Assembly (NCBI GenBank): GCA_964628985.1
Contig: CAZVNJ010000011.1
Span: 1 to 64,000 of the forward strand
Source of the DNA: SURF-43 sp964628985
GTDB lineage: Bacteria > Chloroflexota > Dehalococcoidia > UBA2979
DNA: 64,000 nucleotides
Direction of reading: 5' to 3'
The notes beneath the pieces were generated by a model. It searched no databases and was not told where the DNA came from. It saw nothing but the letters and a program-made list of their open reading frames with translations. Shown one piece after another: positions 44,810-52,759 of the stretch. The first letter of the stretch is position 1. Each line of letters opens with the position of its first letter. Both the position numbers and the translations under genes were made by a program.

Positions 44810-45544
44810 TCAGGCTGGCTGCAGAACCGTCCGCGCCCACTCGGGGTAGGTCCCGGTCTCGATCATGCGATCGCGGACCTCGGTGCGGAGGAGTCGCAGT
44901 TCCTCCTGTGTCGGCATCTGCGTCTGGGGGACGTTCGAGATGTCACCCAGGCTGAAGCCGGTGAGGGACTGCACCTGCTCCGGCGTGTAGCCCTCGTGTA
45001 CGGACTCCAGCGAATAGCAGCCGGTGCCGCGGTCGAAGGCGAGCACGGCAGCGGTCGTAAAGATCTTGAAGGGATCCTGCGGACGCTTGATCGTCGGCGG
45101 CGTCCTCCCCGCGCCGGAGATGAAGTCCACCTTCTGCACGAACGTGCGTGGCGTGTGCTCCGTCCGGAAGAAGAGGATCCGCTTCGCCGTGTACGACATC
45201 AGGCCGGAGCCGTACCCACCCGGGAGCCGCCGCTCCGGCGCGTTGGGGTCACCGAGGACGTGGAGATTGAAGTTCCCCTCCGCGTCGAACTGGACCGCGC
45301 TGTGGAAGAACAGGTCCAACTTCCCCCGCTGCGAGAGGAAGTGGATGTCCTTTCCGAGGTTCCGGTCCAGTTTCTCGCTGCCGAGGATGATGATCTCGGC
45401 GTTCGGGGCCACGGTGACCTCGGCGAGTAGCATGGCCGCCGCCGGGATCATCGAGACGGCCCCACACGCCGAGGTCTCCCAGTCGCGCACCTCGCGCGAC
45501 ATGAGCACCGCCAGCAGTTCGTCTGTATTCGCTGGCGCCCCCAC
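44810..45544 (-). CDS. Family I CoA-transferase beta subunit (glutaconate/IpdB-like)
   Basis: This 244-residue protein begins MGAPANTDELLAVLMSREV. It contains GAVSMIPAAAMLLAEVTVAP, LDLFFHSAVQFDAEGNFNLH and GGYGSGLMSYTAKRILFF, typical of beta subunits of the glutaconate CoA-transferase type. It also resembles IpdB, a CoA-dependent ring-opening hydrolase in steroid degradation. Its GTG overlaps the stop of the alpha gene by one base. The catalytic role cannot be settled from sequence. Confidence 0.82.
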   Translation of the reverse strand: MGAPANTDELLAVLMSREVRDWETSACGAVSMIPAAAMLLAEVTVAPNAEIIILGSEKLDRNLGKDIHFLSQRGKLDLFFHSAVQFDAEGNFNLHVLGDPNAPERRLPGGYGSGLMSYTAKRILFFRTEHTPRTFVQKVDFISGAGRTPPTIKRPQDPFKIFTTAAVLAFDRGTGCYSLESVHEGYTPEQVQSLTGFSLGDISNVPQTQMPTQEELRLLRTEVRDRMIETGTYPEWARTVLQPA

Positions 45545-46080
45545 TAGCCGTCTCCGAGCACTGGCACCTGCCGCACCATCGACTGGTACTCCGCCTCGCT
45601 CTTCCCGAGCACGTAGCGGTTCAGGTACGCCTGGAACGAGGCATCGTCCTGAGAGGCCTTGATGTACTCGCGGACGTGCTGTTCGTCCATCTCGTAAAGG
45701 CCCGGGACGCCTGACGGGTGCGCGCCACCCGGCGCGTGGACCACTGCCGTGACGTTGATCGCAGAGATGAACTCGCCGCCCTCGTCATCTGCGGTCACGC
45801 GGTCCACGATCTCCTCGGCCGTCACGATCACGCGGCGCGAAGCCTGCGCGATCATCACGTCCTCGCCATGCTTACGCAGCAGCGCGTTGCCGTCGCGGTC
45901 GGCACGGATGGCGTGCAGGATCGCCACGTCTGGGTTCTGCGCCAGCGCGACGACGGTCTCTTCAGTCGGGTCGAAGGGGTTGGGCGCGATGATCATGTCG
46001 TCACGCCGCTTGAAGACGTCGGTGCCGGCAAGGCCTCGGACCGGGATGTAAGGGACGCCCATTGATCCAGCCTGGATCAT
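45544..46080 (-). CDS. CoA-transferase alpha subunit, C-terminal part after an in-frame UGA
   Basis: A 178-residue frame starting MIQAGSMGVPYIPVRG and containing GTDVFKRRDD, DVAILHAIRADRDGNALLRK and AVVHAPGGAHPSGVPGLYEMDE, all family I alpha-subunit features. It is in the same frame as the 102-residue N-terminal part (46096-46404), separated only by one UGA codon and five sense codons. Together they would give a normal ~286-residue alpha subunit. A restart at this ATG, readthrough or recoding, mutation and sequencing error are all possible. It ends overlapping the beta subunit. Confidence 0.72.
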   Translation of the reverse strand: MIQAGSMGVPYIPVRGLAGTDVFKRRDDMIIAPNPFDPTEETVVALAQNPDVAILHAIRADRDGNALLRKHGEDVMIAQASRRVIVTAEEIVDRVTADDEGGEFISAINVTAVVHAPGGAHPSGVPGLYEMDEQHVREYIKASQDDASFQAYLNRYVLGKSEAEYQSMVRQVPVLGDG

Positions 46081-46098
46081 TGAATAGTGGACGCCTCA
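46058..46098 (-). other. In-frame UGA followed by a SECIS-like hairpin
   Basis: UGA at 46098-46096 interrupts the alpha-subunit frame after MDNT. On the minus strand TGATCCA-GGC-TGGATCA (46079-46063) forms seven perfect pairs with a GGC loop. It extends by four more pairs beyond one A-A mismatch to 46084-46058. The loop is 23 bases after the UGA. Distance and leading G of the loop fall within the loose bacterial SECIS model. No selenocysteine genes are seen in the window. Confidence 0.35.
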
Positions 46099-46404
46099 GG
46101 TGTTGTCCATGGCGTAGATACGACTGGCCTTCAGGTACCGCTCAAAGTTCGGCGGTACCGTCGAGAACGGCTGGAAGCCGATGCTGCAACATTCGATGAC
46201 TTTGGTCTGGCCGGTGCCGATCAAGAAGTCGAGGTTGATCGACCCTCCGACGATGCCGATGGTGTGCAGGTCCTTGACGCCGCGTCGTGCAATCTCGCGC
46301 AGCATCGCCATCGGGCTGTGGTTGAAGCCGGAACTCATCGCGACCTGGTCGCCGTCGCGGACCATGGCCGCGGCAGCCTCCAGGCTCACCAGTTTCGTCC
46401 TCAT
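46096..46404 (-). CDS. CoA-transferase alpha subunit, N-terminal part ending at an in-frame UGA
   Basis: 102 residues beginning MRTKLVSLEAAAAMVRDGD behind a GGGGAGGCG site, with AMSSGFNHSPMAMLREIARRG and HTIGIVGGSINLDFLIGTG. This is the N-terminal third of a family I CoA-transferase alpha subunit. The frame ends at UGA after YAMDNT and continues in the same frame as the C-terminal part. Alone it lacks most of the fold. It is either half of a disrupted gene or of a recoded one. Confidence 0.7.
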   Translation of the reverse strand: MRTKLVSLEAAAAMVRDGDQVAMSSGFNHSPMAMLREIARRGVKDLHTIGIVGGSINLDFLIGTGQTKVIECCSIGFQPFSTVPPNFERYLKASRIYAMDNT

Positions 46405-46492
46405 GAGACGCCTCCCCGACTGCGCCGGGAGTGGCCACCCGGCCTTCGTAACCCGCCAAGGGCTGGCGGATTACGTCCATGATGGCGGACGC

Positions 46493-46498
46493 TACGCT
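46493..46498 (+). promoter_or_regulatory. -10 box for the redoxin gene
   Basis: TACGCT; transcription would start near 46505 and leave a leader of about 28 bases containing GAGG before the ATG at 46533. No good -35 was seen. Confidence 0.35.
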
Positions 46499-46532
46499 TG
46501 GCCCACAAGCGCGTCAACGGACCGAGGTCATC

Positions 46533-47030
46533 ATGGCACTCCCCCGCCCCGGCGCCCCTGCACCGGACTTCAACCTTCCGGGCACCGAAGGGCAGCGGTA
46601 CGTGCTCTCCGAGGCCAGGGCCCGCGGCCCGGTCCTGCTGACGTTCTTTCAGCTCGACTGCCAGGCCTGCGACATCTCGTACCTCTTCTGGGACCGCGCC
46701 TTCGAGGGGTACGCGGGCGAGAGGTTCCAGTTGTGGGCAGTCGGCCTCGACCCGGAGGCGGACGCCGCGGCGTTCTGGGAGAAGTCGGGCGTCTCGTTCC
46801 CGGTCCTCTTCGATGACGGCATGAGCGCCCAGCGCTTCGGCCTGGTCTCCACGCCCTCGCACATCCTCGTCAACCCCGACGGCACGGTGCACTCGGCGTT
46901 CGAGGCGTTCGACCGCGCGGGCTGGAACGCGATGCTGGCGGCGGTGGCGGGGATGCTCGGTGAGGCGGCCATCAGTATTGAGGCAGGCGAGGCCCCCGAA
47001 TTCAGGCCCGGGTGCACGCTGCACGGATAG
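46533..47030 (+). CDS. Redoxin (AhpC/TSA or TlpA-like thioredoxin-fold protein)
   Basis: This 165-residue protein begins ALPRPGAPAPDFNLPGTEGQ, the usual start of AhpC/TSA-type redoxins. The active-site region is FFQLDCQACDISYLF with a CxxC pair at about residues 44-47. RFGLVSTPSHILVNPDGTV contains the cis-Pro. An extra Cys sits near the end (RPGCTLHG). It has no signal peptide, so it is a cytosolic thiol reductase or peroxidase. ATG 46533 is chosen for its GAGG site; an in-frame ATG at 46479 is less likely. Confidence 0.85.
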   Translation: MALPRPGAPAPDFNLPGTEGQRYVLSEARARGPVLLTFFQLDCQACDISYLFWDRAFEGYAGERFQLWAVGLDPEADAAAFWEKSGVSFPVLFDDGMSAQRFGLVSTPSHILVNPDGTVHSAFEAFDRAGWNAMLAAVAGMLGEAAISIEAGEAPEFRPGCTLHG

Positions 47031-47124
47031 CCGAGCGCGTGCAGAGCTGAGACCAGCCCTGCACGCGCCAGGATCAGGACGAGTAGCCGCGTCCGGCCAT
47101 CGGTCAGGCTGGGAGTCGGATCCG

Positions 47125-48318
47125 CTAGATCCCCGCGGGGCGCGTCTGCGCGAGCTGGTAGATCTTGCCCTCGGTCTTGATGGACGGCGCAATGATCATG
47201 CGGGACTGATGGAAGTCCTGGATGGTCTGGGCACCGCATGTGGACATCGAGGTGCGCAGCGCGCCGACGAGGTTCTCCGTGCCATCCGTCTTCGAGGTGG
47301 GGCCGAAGAGCAGGGTCTCGAGCGTGTGCACTTGGCCGACGTGGACGCGGACGCCTCGCGGCAGTTCAGCGTGCGGCGTCGCCATGCCCCAGTGGTAGCC
47401 GCGGCCCGGTGCGCCGATGGTGCCGGCGAACGGTGAGCCAATCATGACGGCGTCCGCGCCAGCGCAGATCGACTTCGACACGTCTCCACCGGTGCGGATG
47501 CCGCCATCCGTGATGATCGGGACGTAGCGCCCAGTCTTCTCAAAGTAGACATCGCGCGCGTAGGCCGTCTCGATGGTGGCGGATACCTGCGGCATGCCGA
47601 TGCCGAGCACTTCGCGCGAGGTACAGGCGGCGCCCGGCCCGACGCCGATCAGCACAGCGTGGATGCCGGTCTCCATGAGCTCGATGGTCGCCGTGAAGTC
47701 GACGGTGTTGCCGACGATGATCGGCACGCCCTTCATCTGCTCGACCAGCTCGTCCAGGCGAAGACCCTTGAGCGAACGGGAGACGTGACGGGCGGTGGTC
47801 ACCGTGGAGGCGACAACGAAGAAGTCGACGCCGGCGTCCTTGGTGATAGGAGCGAACTTCTTCGTGTTCTGTGGAGTGCAGGAGACGGCGGCCACACCGC
47901 CAGCTCGCTTGATCTCCTCGACGCGCTGGCCCACGAGATGGTCCTTGACCGGCTCCTGATAAACGCGCTGGATGATCTTGGTGGAGGTTTCAAGATCAGC
48001 GGCGGCGATTTCCTGGAGGATCGCATCGGCGTCCTCGTAGCGGGTCCAGACGCCGTCCAGGTTGAGGACGCCCATGCCGCCGTGCTTGCTGATGCGGACG
48101 GCGAAAGCGGGGTCCACCACGCCGTCCATGGCGGAGGCGATCACCGGGATCGCAAAGGTGTGGTCGCCGAGGGTGAACTCGGGGGTGACCATCTCCGGGT
48201 TGGTCGTGACCGCCCCGGGCACGATGGCCACATCGTCGAACCCGTATGCATGCTCAAGGGTCTTAGGACGTAGCGTCGTCGTCGACAGGTCGATCTGGGT
48301 ACGCTCGCTGGTGACCAT
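47125..48318 (-). CDS. guaB3: GuaB3-family IMP dehydrogenase-related protein
   Basis: This 397-residue TIM-barrel protein lacks CBS domains. Characteristic parts are GFDDVAIVPGAVTTNP, GGMGVLNLDGVWTRYEDAD, the active-site loop IGVGPGAACTSREVLGIG with its Cys, and PIITDGGIRTGGDVSKSICAGADAVMIG. These fit the GuaB3 branch found in actinobacteria and cyanobacteria, where the role differs from true IMP dehydrogenase; GMP reductase activity has been reported for cyanobacterial members, as I recall. The ATG at 48318 follows GGGGAGAG. Confidence 0.88.
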   Translation of the reverse strand: MVTSERTQIDLSTTTLRPKTLEHAYGFDDVAIVPGAVTTNPEMVTPEFTLGDHTFAIPVIASAMDGVVDPAFAVRISKHGGMGVLNLDGVWTRYEDADAILQEIAAADLETSTKIIQRVYQEPVKDHLVGQRVEEIKRAGGVAAVSCTPQNTKKFAPITKDAGVDFFVVASTVTTARHVSRSLKGLRLDELVEQMKGVPIIVGNTVDFTATIELMETGIHAVLIGVGPGAACTSREVLGIGMPQVSATIETAYARDVYFEKTGRYVPIITDGGIRTGGDVSKSICAGADAVMIGSPFAGTIGAPGRGYHWGMATPHAELPRGVRVHVGQVHTLETLLFGPTSKTDGTENLVGALRTSMSTCGAQTIQDFHQSRMIIAPSIKTEGKIYQLAQTRPAGI

Positions 48319-48340
48319 GGTGACTCTCCCCAACTACGCA

Positions 48341-48366
48341 CAACCCCCTCGTCTCCGAGGGGGTTG
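48341..48366. repeat. Perfect 11-bp inverted repeat upstream of guaB3
   Basis: CAACCCCCTCG/CGAGGGGGTTG around a four-base loop, 23 bases before the guaB3 ATG. It should lie in the guaB3 leader, where it could control translation or RNA stability. There is no T run. Confidence 0.5.
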
Positions 48367-48589
48367 GTCATGCGCGCACGCGGAGCCGCGAGGTACGCGG
48401 CCGACGCTTCCAGAAGTTGTGAACCCGCATCTCGTGCTCCCCGCCCAGGGAATCGAGGTCAAAGAAGGGTTCCAAACAACCTACTCCGCTGGTCGCGGCA
48501 AGGTCAACCGCTACCGCTCGCACAGGTAAGCATTTGCCGTCGGGGCCCGCCTCTGCTGCTTGCGGGGGCCCCGCGGTACGATTCCGCCG
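48367..48589. other. Divergent guaB3-metG intergenic region
   Basis: 223 bases without a supported gene. It contains a second strong inverted repeat, CGGGGCC (48541-48547) with GGCCCCG (48567-48573) plus an inner CGC/GCG. A TACGAT -10 box (48577-48582) lies seven bases before the metG ATG, another near-leaderless start. Confidence 0.45.
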
Positions 48590-50299
48590 ATGTCCCCAAG
48601 TCACCCCCATGGCCCGGCAGACGGCAACGGACAGGCGATCCTGGTCGCGGTCGGATGGCCGTACGCGAACAACCATCTTCATGCCGGGCACCTCGCGGGG
48701 GCGTACCTGCCGGCCGACATCTTCGCGCGTTACCAGCGAATGATGGGCGCGCGCGTCTTGATGGTGTCAGGCTCAGATTCGCACGGCACTCCTGTGACCG
48801 TGCGCGCCGAACAGGAAGGCTCGACCCCGGAGGCGGTCTTCCACCGCTACCACCAGTCCTTCCTCGACACGTTCGAGGGCTTCGGCATTTCGTTTGACCT
48901 CTTTACGTCAACAGACACCCCGAACCACATCGAGACTACCCAGGATCTCTTCCTCCGCATGCTCAAGCAGGGCGACCTGTATGAGGCCGAACAGGAGCTC
49001 CTGTTCGACCCGACGGCCGGCCGCTTCCTGCCGGATCGCTACGTCGAGGGCATCTGCCCGCGCTGCCAGTTCGACGGTGCCCGCGGTGACCAATGTGACA
49101 ACTGCGGCTCCACGCTGGACGCACTCGACCTGATCAATCCTCGCTCGAAGCTGTCGGACGCCACCCCCGAGCGCCGCAAGTCCCGGCACTTCTTCCTTCG
49201 GCTGACCGCGTTCACCGAACGCCTGCTGGAGTGGATCGAGCGCCCTGAGCACAACGACTGGCGGCCCCACGTCCGCAACTTCACCCTCGGCATGCTGCGT
49301 GAGGGCCTGATCGACCGTGCAATCACCCGTGACATCACCTGGGGCGTCCCGATCCCACTCGAGGGGTACGAGTCGAAGCGGATCTACGTCTGGTTCGAGG
49401 CGGTCATCGGCTACCTCTCCGCCACGAAGGAGTGGGCTGCCTCGAGCGGCAACCCGGATGGCTGGCGCGCCTGGTGGACGGACCCCGCGGCGCGAACGGT
49501 TTACTTCATCGGCAAGGACAACGTGCCGTTCCACACCGTCATCTGGCCGGCCATGCTGATGGCCGATGGAACCCTCAACCTGCCCTCGGACGTGCCGGCG
49601 AACCAGTACGTGACCATGTCCGGGTCGAAGGCCTCGAAGAGCCGCGGAGGCGTGGTCTGGCTTCCGGACTACCTGGAGCGGTACGACCCCGACCCGTTCC
49701 GGTACGCGCTCACGGCGTCGATGCCGGAGACGAACGATTCCGACTTCACCTGGGCGGACTATGTCCGGCGCAACAACGACGAACTGGTGGCTCGCTGGGG
49801 CAACCTCGTGAATCGGGTGCTCACGATCACTCGCCGAAACTTCGAGGGTCGCGTACCGAAACCGCCTGCAGGGCTCGCACCGGAGTCACAGGCCCTGCTT
49901 GGTCGCGTGGACGCAGCGTTCGATTCCGTCGGCGGCGACTACGACCGTGTGCAGTTGCGGCGCGCCCTCACGGGGGCGATGGAAGTCGCCCAGGCGGCGA
50001 ACCAGTACCTGGACGCTCGGGCGCCCTGGCAGGCAGTCAAGACCGACCGGGAGCACGCGGCGGAGACGCTCTACGTAGCGCTCAACGCCATCTCCGGCCT
50101 GGTCACCCTGCTGAACCCTGTGCTGCCGTTCACGACGCAGCGAGCATGGGAGTACCTCGGCCACGAGGGGACGGTCGGCATTGCCGGTTGGCGGCGGACG
50201 CCGGTCCTGCCGGGCACCGTCCTCCCCGAGCCAGGGCCGCTCTACAAGAAGCTGGACGACTCCGTGGTGGCCGAGGAGGAGGCGCGCCTCGGGCTCTAG
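48590..50299 (+). CDS. metG: Methionyl-tRNA synthetase
   Basis: This 569-residue class I synthetase has a HIGH-equivalent in YANNHLHAGHLAGAYLP. The zinc knuckle is CPRCQFDGARGDQCDNCG (about residues 157-174), SGSDSHGTPV is present, and the KMSKS loop reads KASKSRG. The C-terminal tRNA-binding (EMAP-like) domain is absent, which is common in shorter bacterial MetRS. It charges tRNA-Met. ATG 48590 is chosen from the TACGAT box position and MSPSHPHGPAD start. It heads the run to tatD, the prenyl synthase and ppa. Confidence 0.95.
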   Translation: MSPSHPHGPADGNGQAILVAVGWPYANNHLHAGHLAGAYLPADIFARYQRMMGARVLMVSGSDSHGTPVTVRAEQEGSTPEAVFHRYHQSFLDTFEGFGISFDLFTSTDTPNHIETTQDLFLRMLKQGDLYEAEQELLFDPTAGRFLPDRYVEGICPRCQFDGARGDQCDNCGSTLDALDLINPRSKLSDATPERRKSRHFFLRLTAFTERLLEWIERPEHNDWRPHVRNFTLGMLREGLIDRAITRDITWGVPIPLEGYESKRIYVWFEAVIGYLSATKEWAASSGNPDGWRAWWTDPAARTVYFIGKDNVPFHTVIWPAMLMADGTLNLPSDVPANQYVTMSGSKASKSRGGVVWLPDYLERYDPDPFRYALTASMPETNDSDFTWADYVRRNNDELVARWGNLVNRVLTITRRNFEGRVPKPPAGLAPESQALLGRVDAAFDSVGGDYDRVQLRRALTGAMEVAQAANQYLDARAPWQAVKTDREHAAETLYVALNAISGLVTLLNPVLPFTTQRAWEYLGHEGTVGIAGWRRTPVLPGTVLPEPGPLYKKLDDSVVAEEEARLGL

Positions 50300-50313
50300 C
50301 CCGGCGCGACGCG

Positions 50314-51174
50314 ATGCCCTCCAAGCGCGGCGAGCCGCCCGAGCCGCTCCCCGGCATCATCGACTCCCACGCCCATGTCTCCTGGTCGCGCGAGTTCGAG
50401 GAGGACCGGGCCGCCGTCCTCGATCGGGCGTGGGCGGCTGGCCTCGCCCGCATCGTCGAGGTGGGGGTCAGCCTGCGAACCACCCTGCTCGCGAAGGCGG
50501 CAGCCGAGGCTGACCCGCGCTTCATCGCTGTCGGCGGCATCCATCCTCACGAGGCAAACCGCTTGCCGTCCGACGGCGCAGCCTTCCGGGCGGCGATCGA
50601 GGTCGGCGGTTACGCCGCGCTCGGAGAGATCGGCCTCGACTTCTTCCACAAGCACTCGACACCGGAGGAGCAGTACGAGGCGCTCGCCTGGCAACTCGAC
50701 CTCGCCCTGGAGGTGAAGTTGCCGGTGATGATCCACGCGCGCGAGGCGGACGAGGAGTGCTTCGCGATCCTCGCTGCCTGGTCGGAGCGTGCCGGGGCGG
50801 TCTTGGACATGACGCGACCGGTCGGGATGATGCACTGCTTCTCGGGGGACCTCGAACTCGCCCACCGGTACATCGATATCGGGTTCCTGATCTCGGTGCC
50901 GGGGACCGTCACTTTCAAGGGGAACGACCGCGGGCAGGCAGTGGCGAACGGAATCCCCCTGACCTCTATGCTGGTGGAGACGGACTGTCCGTACCTGACT
51001 CCTGCGCCGCATCGAGGGCTGCGAAACGAGCCAGCGTACGTGGTGGAGACCGCACGTTTCGTCGCCGGCCTTCGAGGAGTAAGCCCGGAGGAAGTGGCGC
51101 GAGTCACCTCGCAGAACGCGGCGCGCTTTTTTGGGTTCGAGGCCCCTCGGGGGGCAGCAGCAGGGGCGGCATGA
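50314..51174 (+). CDS. tatD: TatD-family metal-dependent hydrolase (DNase)
   Basis: This 286-residue TIM-barrel protein has the first metal motif IIDSHAHVSWSREF, the central GGIHPHEA and LGEIGLDFF, the His in MIHAREA and MMHCFSGDLELA, and the final VETDCPYLTPAPHRG. TatD enzymes are Mg-dependent 3'-5' exonucleases. It follows metG by 14 bases, a conserved arrangement in many bacteria, and overlaps the prenyl synthase start by four bases. Confidence 0.93.
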   Translation: MPSKRGEPPEPLPGIIDSHAHVSWSREFEEDRAAVLDRAWAAGLARIVEVGVSLRTTLLAKAAAEADPRFIAVGGIHPHEANRLPSDGAAFRAAIEVGGYAALGEIGLDFFHKHSTPEEQYEALAWQLDLALEVKLPVMIHAREADEECFAILAAWSERAGAVLDMTRPVGMMHCFSGDLELAHRYIDIGFLISVPGTVTFKGNDRGQAVANGIPLTSMLVETDCPYLTPAPHRGLRNEPAYVVETARFVAGLRGVSPEEVARVTSQNAARFFGFEAPRGAAAGAA

Positions 51175-52172
51175 CCATGACCAGCGGCACCTCGCCGGCC
51201 TCGGCGGAAGCAGCGCGCCTCTACGGGCCAGTGGCGGGCGACCTCCACCTGGTAAACGAGCAGATCCAGTCGATCGCGCAGAACGTCGGCTTCGAGTTCC
51301 TCCAGCGCATGCTCGAGACGGCGCTCGCAGGCAGCGGCAAGATGATGCGGCCGGCGATCGCGCTGCTCGCCGGGCGACTCGGGACGTACGACCTCGGACG
51401 GCTGGTGCCGCTGGCGGCGAGCGTCGAACTGCTGCACACGGCAACACTCGTGCACGACGACGTGATCGACCGCGCCGAGGAGCGCCGGGGCGAACCGACC
51501 CCGAATGCGCTCTTCGGGAACGCCGCCTCGGTCATGCTCGGCGACTACATGTTCGCGCACGCCGCAGACTTCATCGCCCAGACCGACAACACGCAGGTGG
51601 TGCGCGTCTTCGCGAAGACCCTGATGACCATCGCCAAGGGCGAACTGACGCAGGACATCACGGTCTTCGAGTACTCCGAGGACGTGCAGCGCTACCTCGA
51701 CCGCATCATCGGAAAGACCGCCTCGCTCTTCGGGACGGCGGCCGAGGGCGGCGCGATGGTCGGTGGGATCGCCGCAGAGCAGGTGGAGGCGATGCGCCTC
51801 TACGGACTGCGCCTCGGCATCGCCTTCCAGATCGTGGACGACATCCTCGACTTCACCGGGAACCCCGAGGTGATGGGGAAACCGGCCGGGTCGGACCTGC
51901 AGGGCGGGACGCTCACGCTGCCCGCCATCCTCTACATGCAGCGGAAACCCGACGACAACCCAATCAAGAAGGCATTCGAAGGCGTCCGCCGCAAGGCGAA
52001 CCTGGACCGCGCCATCCGTGAGATCCTCGGATCCGGGACTATCGATGAGTCGATGGCGGTCGCGCGGCAGTTCGGCGAGGAGGCGCGCCAGGCGCTGGGA
52101 GCCCTCCCGGCCGGACCATCCCGCACCACGCTGGACGGTCTGATCGACTATGTGATGACGCGCCGCTCCTAG
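51171..52172 (+). CDS. Polyprenyl diphosphate synthase (trans-isoprenyl type)
   Basis: This 333-residue all-helical enzyme has FARM LLHTATLVHDDVIDRAEE with DDxxD followed by RRGEPTPN (about residues 92-112). The second Asp-rich motif is GIAFQIVDDILDFTG (about residue 225), and GKMMRPAIALLAG near residue 54 binds IPP. This is the long-chain octaprenyl/heptaprenyl type that makes quinone side chains. ATG 51171 overlaps tatD; ATG 51177 is an equal alternative. Confidence 0.93.
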   Translation: MTMTSGTSPASAEAARLYGPVAGDLHLVNEQIQSIAQNVGFEFLQRMLETALAGSGKMMRPAIALLAGRLGTYDLGRLVPLAASVELLHTATLVHDDVIDRAEERRGEPTPNALFGNAASVMLGDYMFAHAADFIAQTDNTQVVRVFAKTLMTIAKGELTQDITVFEYSEDVQRYLDRIIGKTASLFGTAAEGGAMVGGIAAEQVEAMRLYGLRLGIAFQIVDDILDFTGNPEVMGKPAGSDLQGGTLTLPAILYMQRKPDDNPIKKAFEGVRRKANLDRAIREILGSGTIDESMAVARQFGEEARQALGALPAGPSRTTLDGLIDYVMTRRS

Positions 52173-52192
52173 CGGCAGAGATCGGATGCGGC

Positions 52193-52735
52193 ATGCACCC
52201 CTGGCACGACATCGAAATCGACGAAGCGCACATTGCCGACACGCTCCCGGTCGTCATCGAGATCCCCGAGGGAAGCAAGAACAAGTACGAGCTGGACAAG
52301 GCGAGCGGCCTGATCAAGCTGGACCGGGTCTTGCACAGCGCCGTGCGCTATCCGGCGAACTACGGCTTCATCCCCCGCTCGTACTGTGACGACGGGGACC
52401 CGCTCGACGTGATCGTGCTCGGGCAGGAGGCGGTGCCGCCTCTGACCCTCGTCTACGCGCGCCCGGTGGGCGTCATGCACATGCGTGACCAGGGGAAGGC
52501 GGACGACAAGGTGCTCGCCGTGAGCACGTTCGACCCCGTCTACAACCACATCCACGAACTGGAAGATGTCCCGGCGCACATCATGCTTGAGATCACCAGA
52601 TTCTTCCTGGACTACAAGGTCCTCGAGGAGAAGGAAGTGATCGTCGACCCGTTCGCGGGACGCCAACGGGCGCTGGCGGTGATCGCGCAGTCGCTGGTCG
52701 ACTACCGGAACCTAATGGCCCATTCGGCGCCGTAG
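52193..52735 (+). CDS. ppa: Inorganic pyrophosphatase (family I)
   Basis: This 180-residue protein has VVIEIPEGSKNKYELDKASG, the pyrophosphatase signature DDGDPLDVIVLG (about residues 64-75) with the metal-binding Asp residues, and ARPVGVMHMRDQGKADDKV. Length is usual for bacterial family I enzymes. It hydrolyses PPi released by synthetic reactions, here next to a prenyl synthase that produces PPi. It is the last gene of the metG run and convergent with recO. Confidence 0.95.
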   Translation: MHPWHDIEIDEAHIADTLPVVIEIPEGSKNKYELDKASGLIKLDRVLHSAVRYPANYGFIPRSYCDDGDPLDVIVLGQEAVPPLTLVYARPVGVMHMRDQGKADDKVLAVSTFDPVYNHIHELEDVPAHIMLEITRFFLDYKVLEEKEVIVDPFAGRQRALAVIAQSLVDYRNLMAHSAP

Positions 52736-52759
52736 CCTGTCGCGTCGGTGACCCGCGCG

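Noticed and set aside
48434..48529. Short basic plus-strand reading frame ending NRYRSHR, resembling a ribosomal-protein tail
   Set aside because: No start codon with a ribosome site, and no match to any ribosomal protein that I could confirm.
49620..49640. MetRS KASKS instead of KMSKS as a sign of an inactive enzyme
   Set aside because: Ala at this position is a tolerated variant, and all other motifs are intact.
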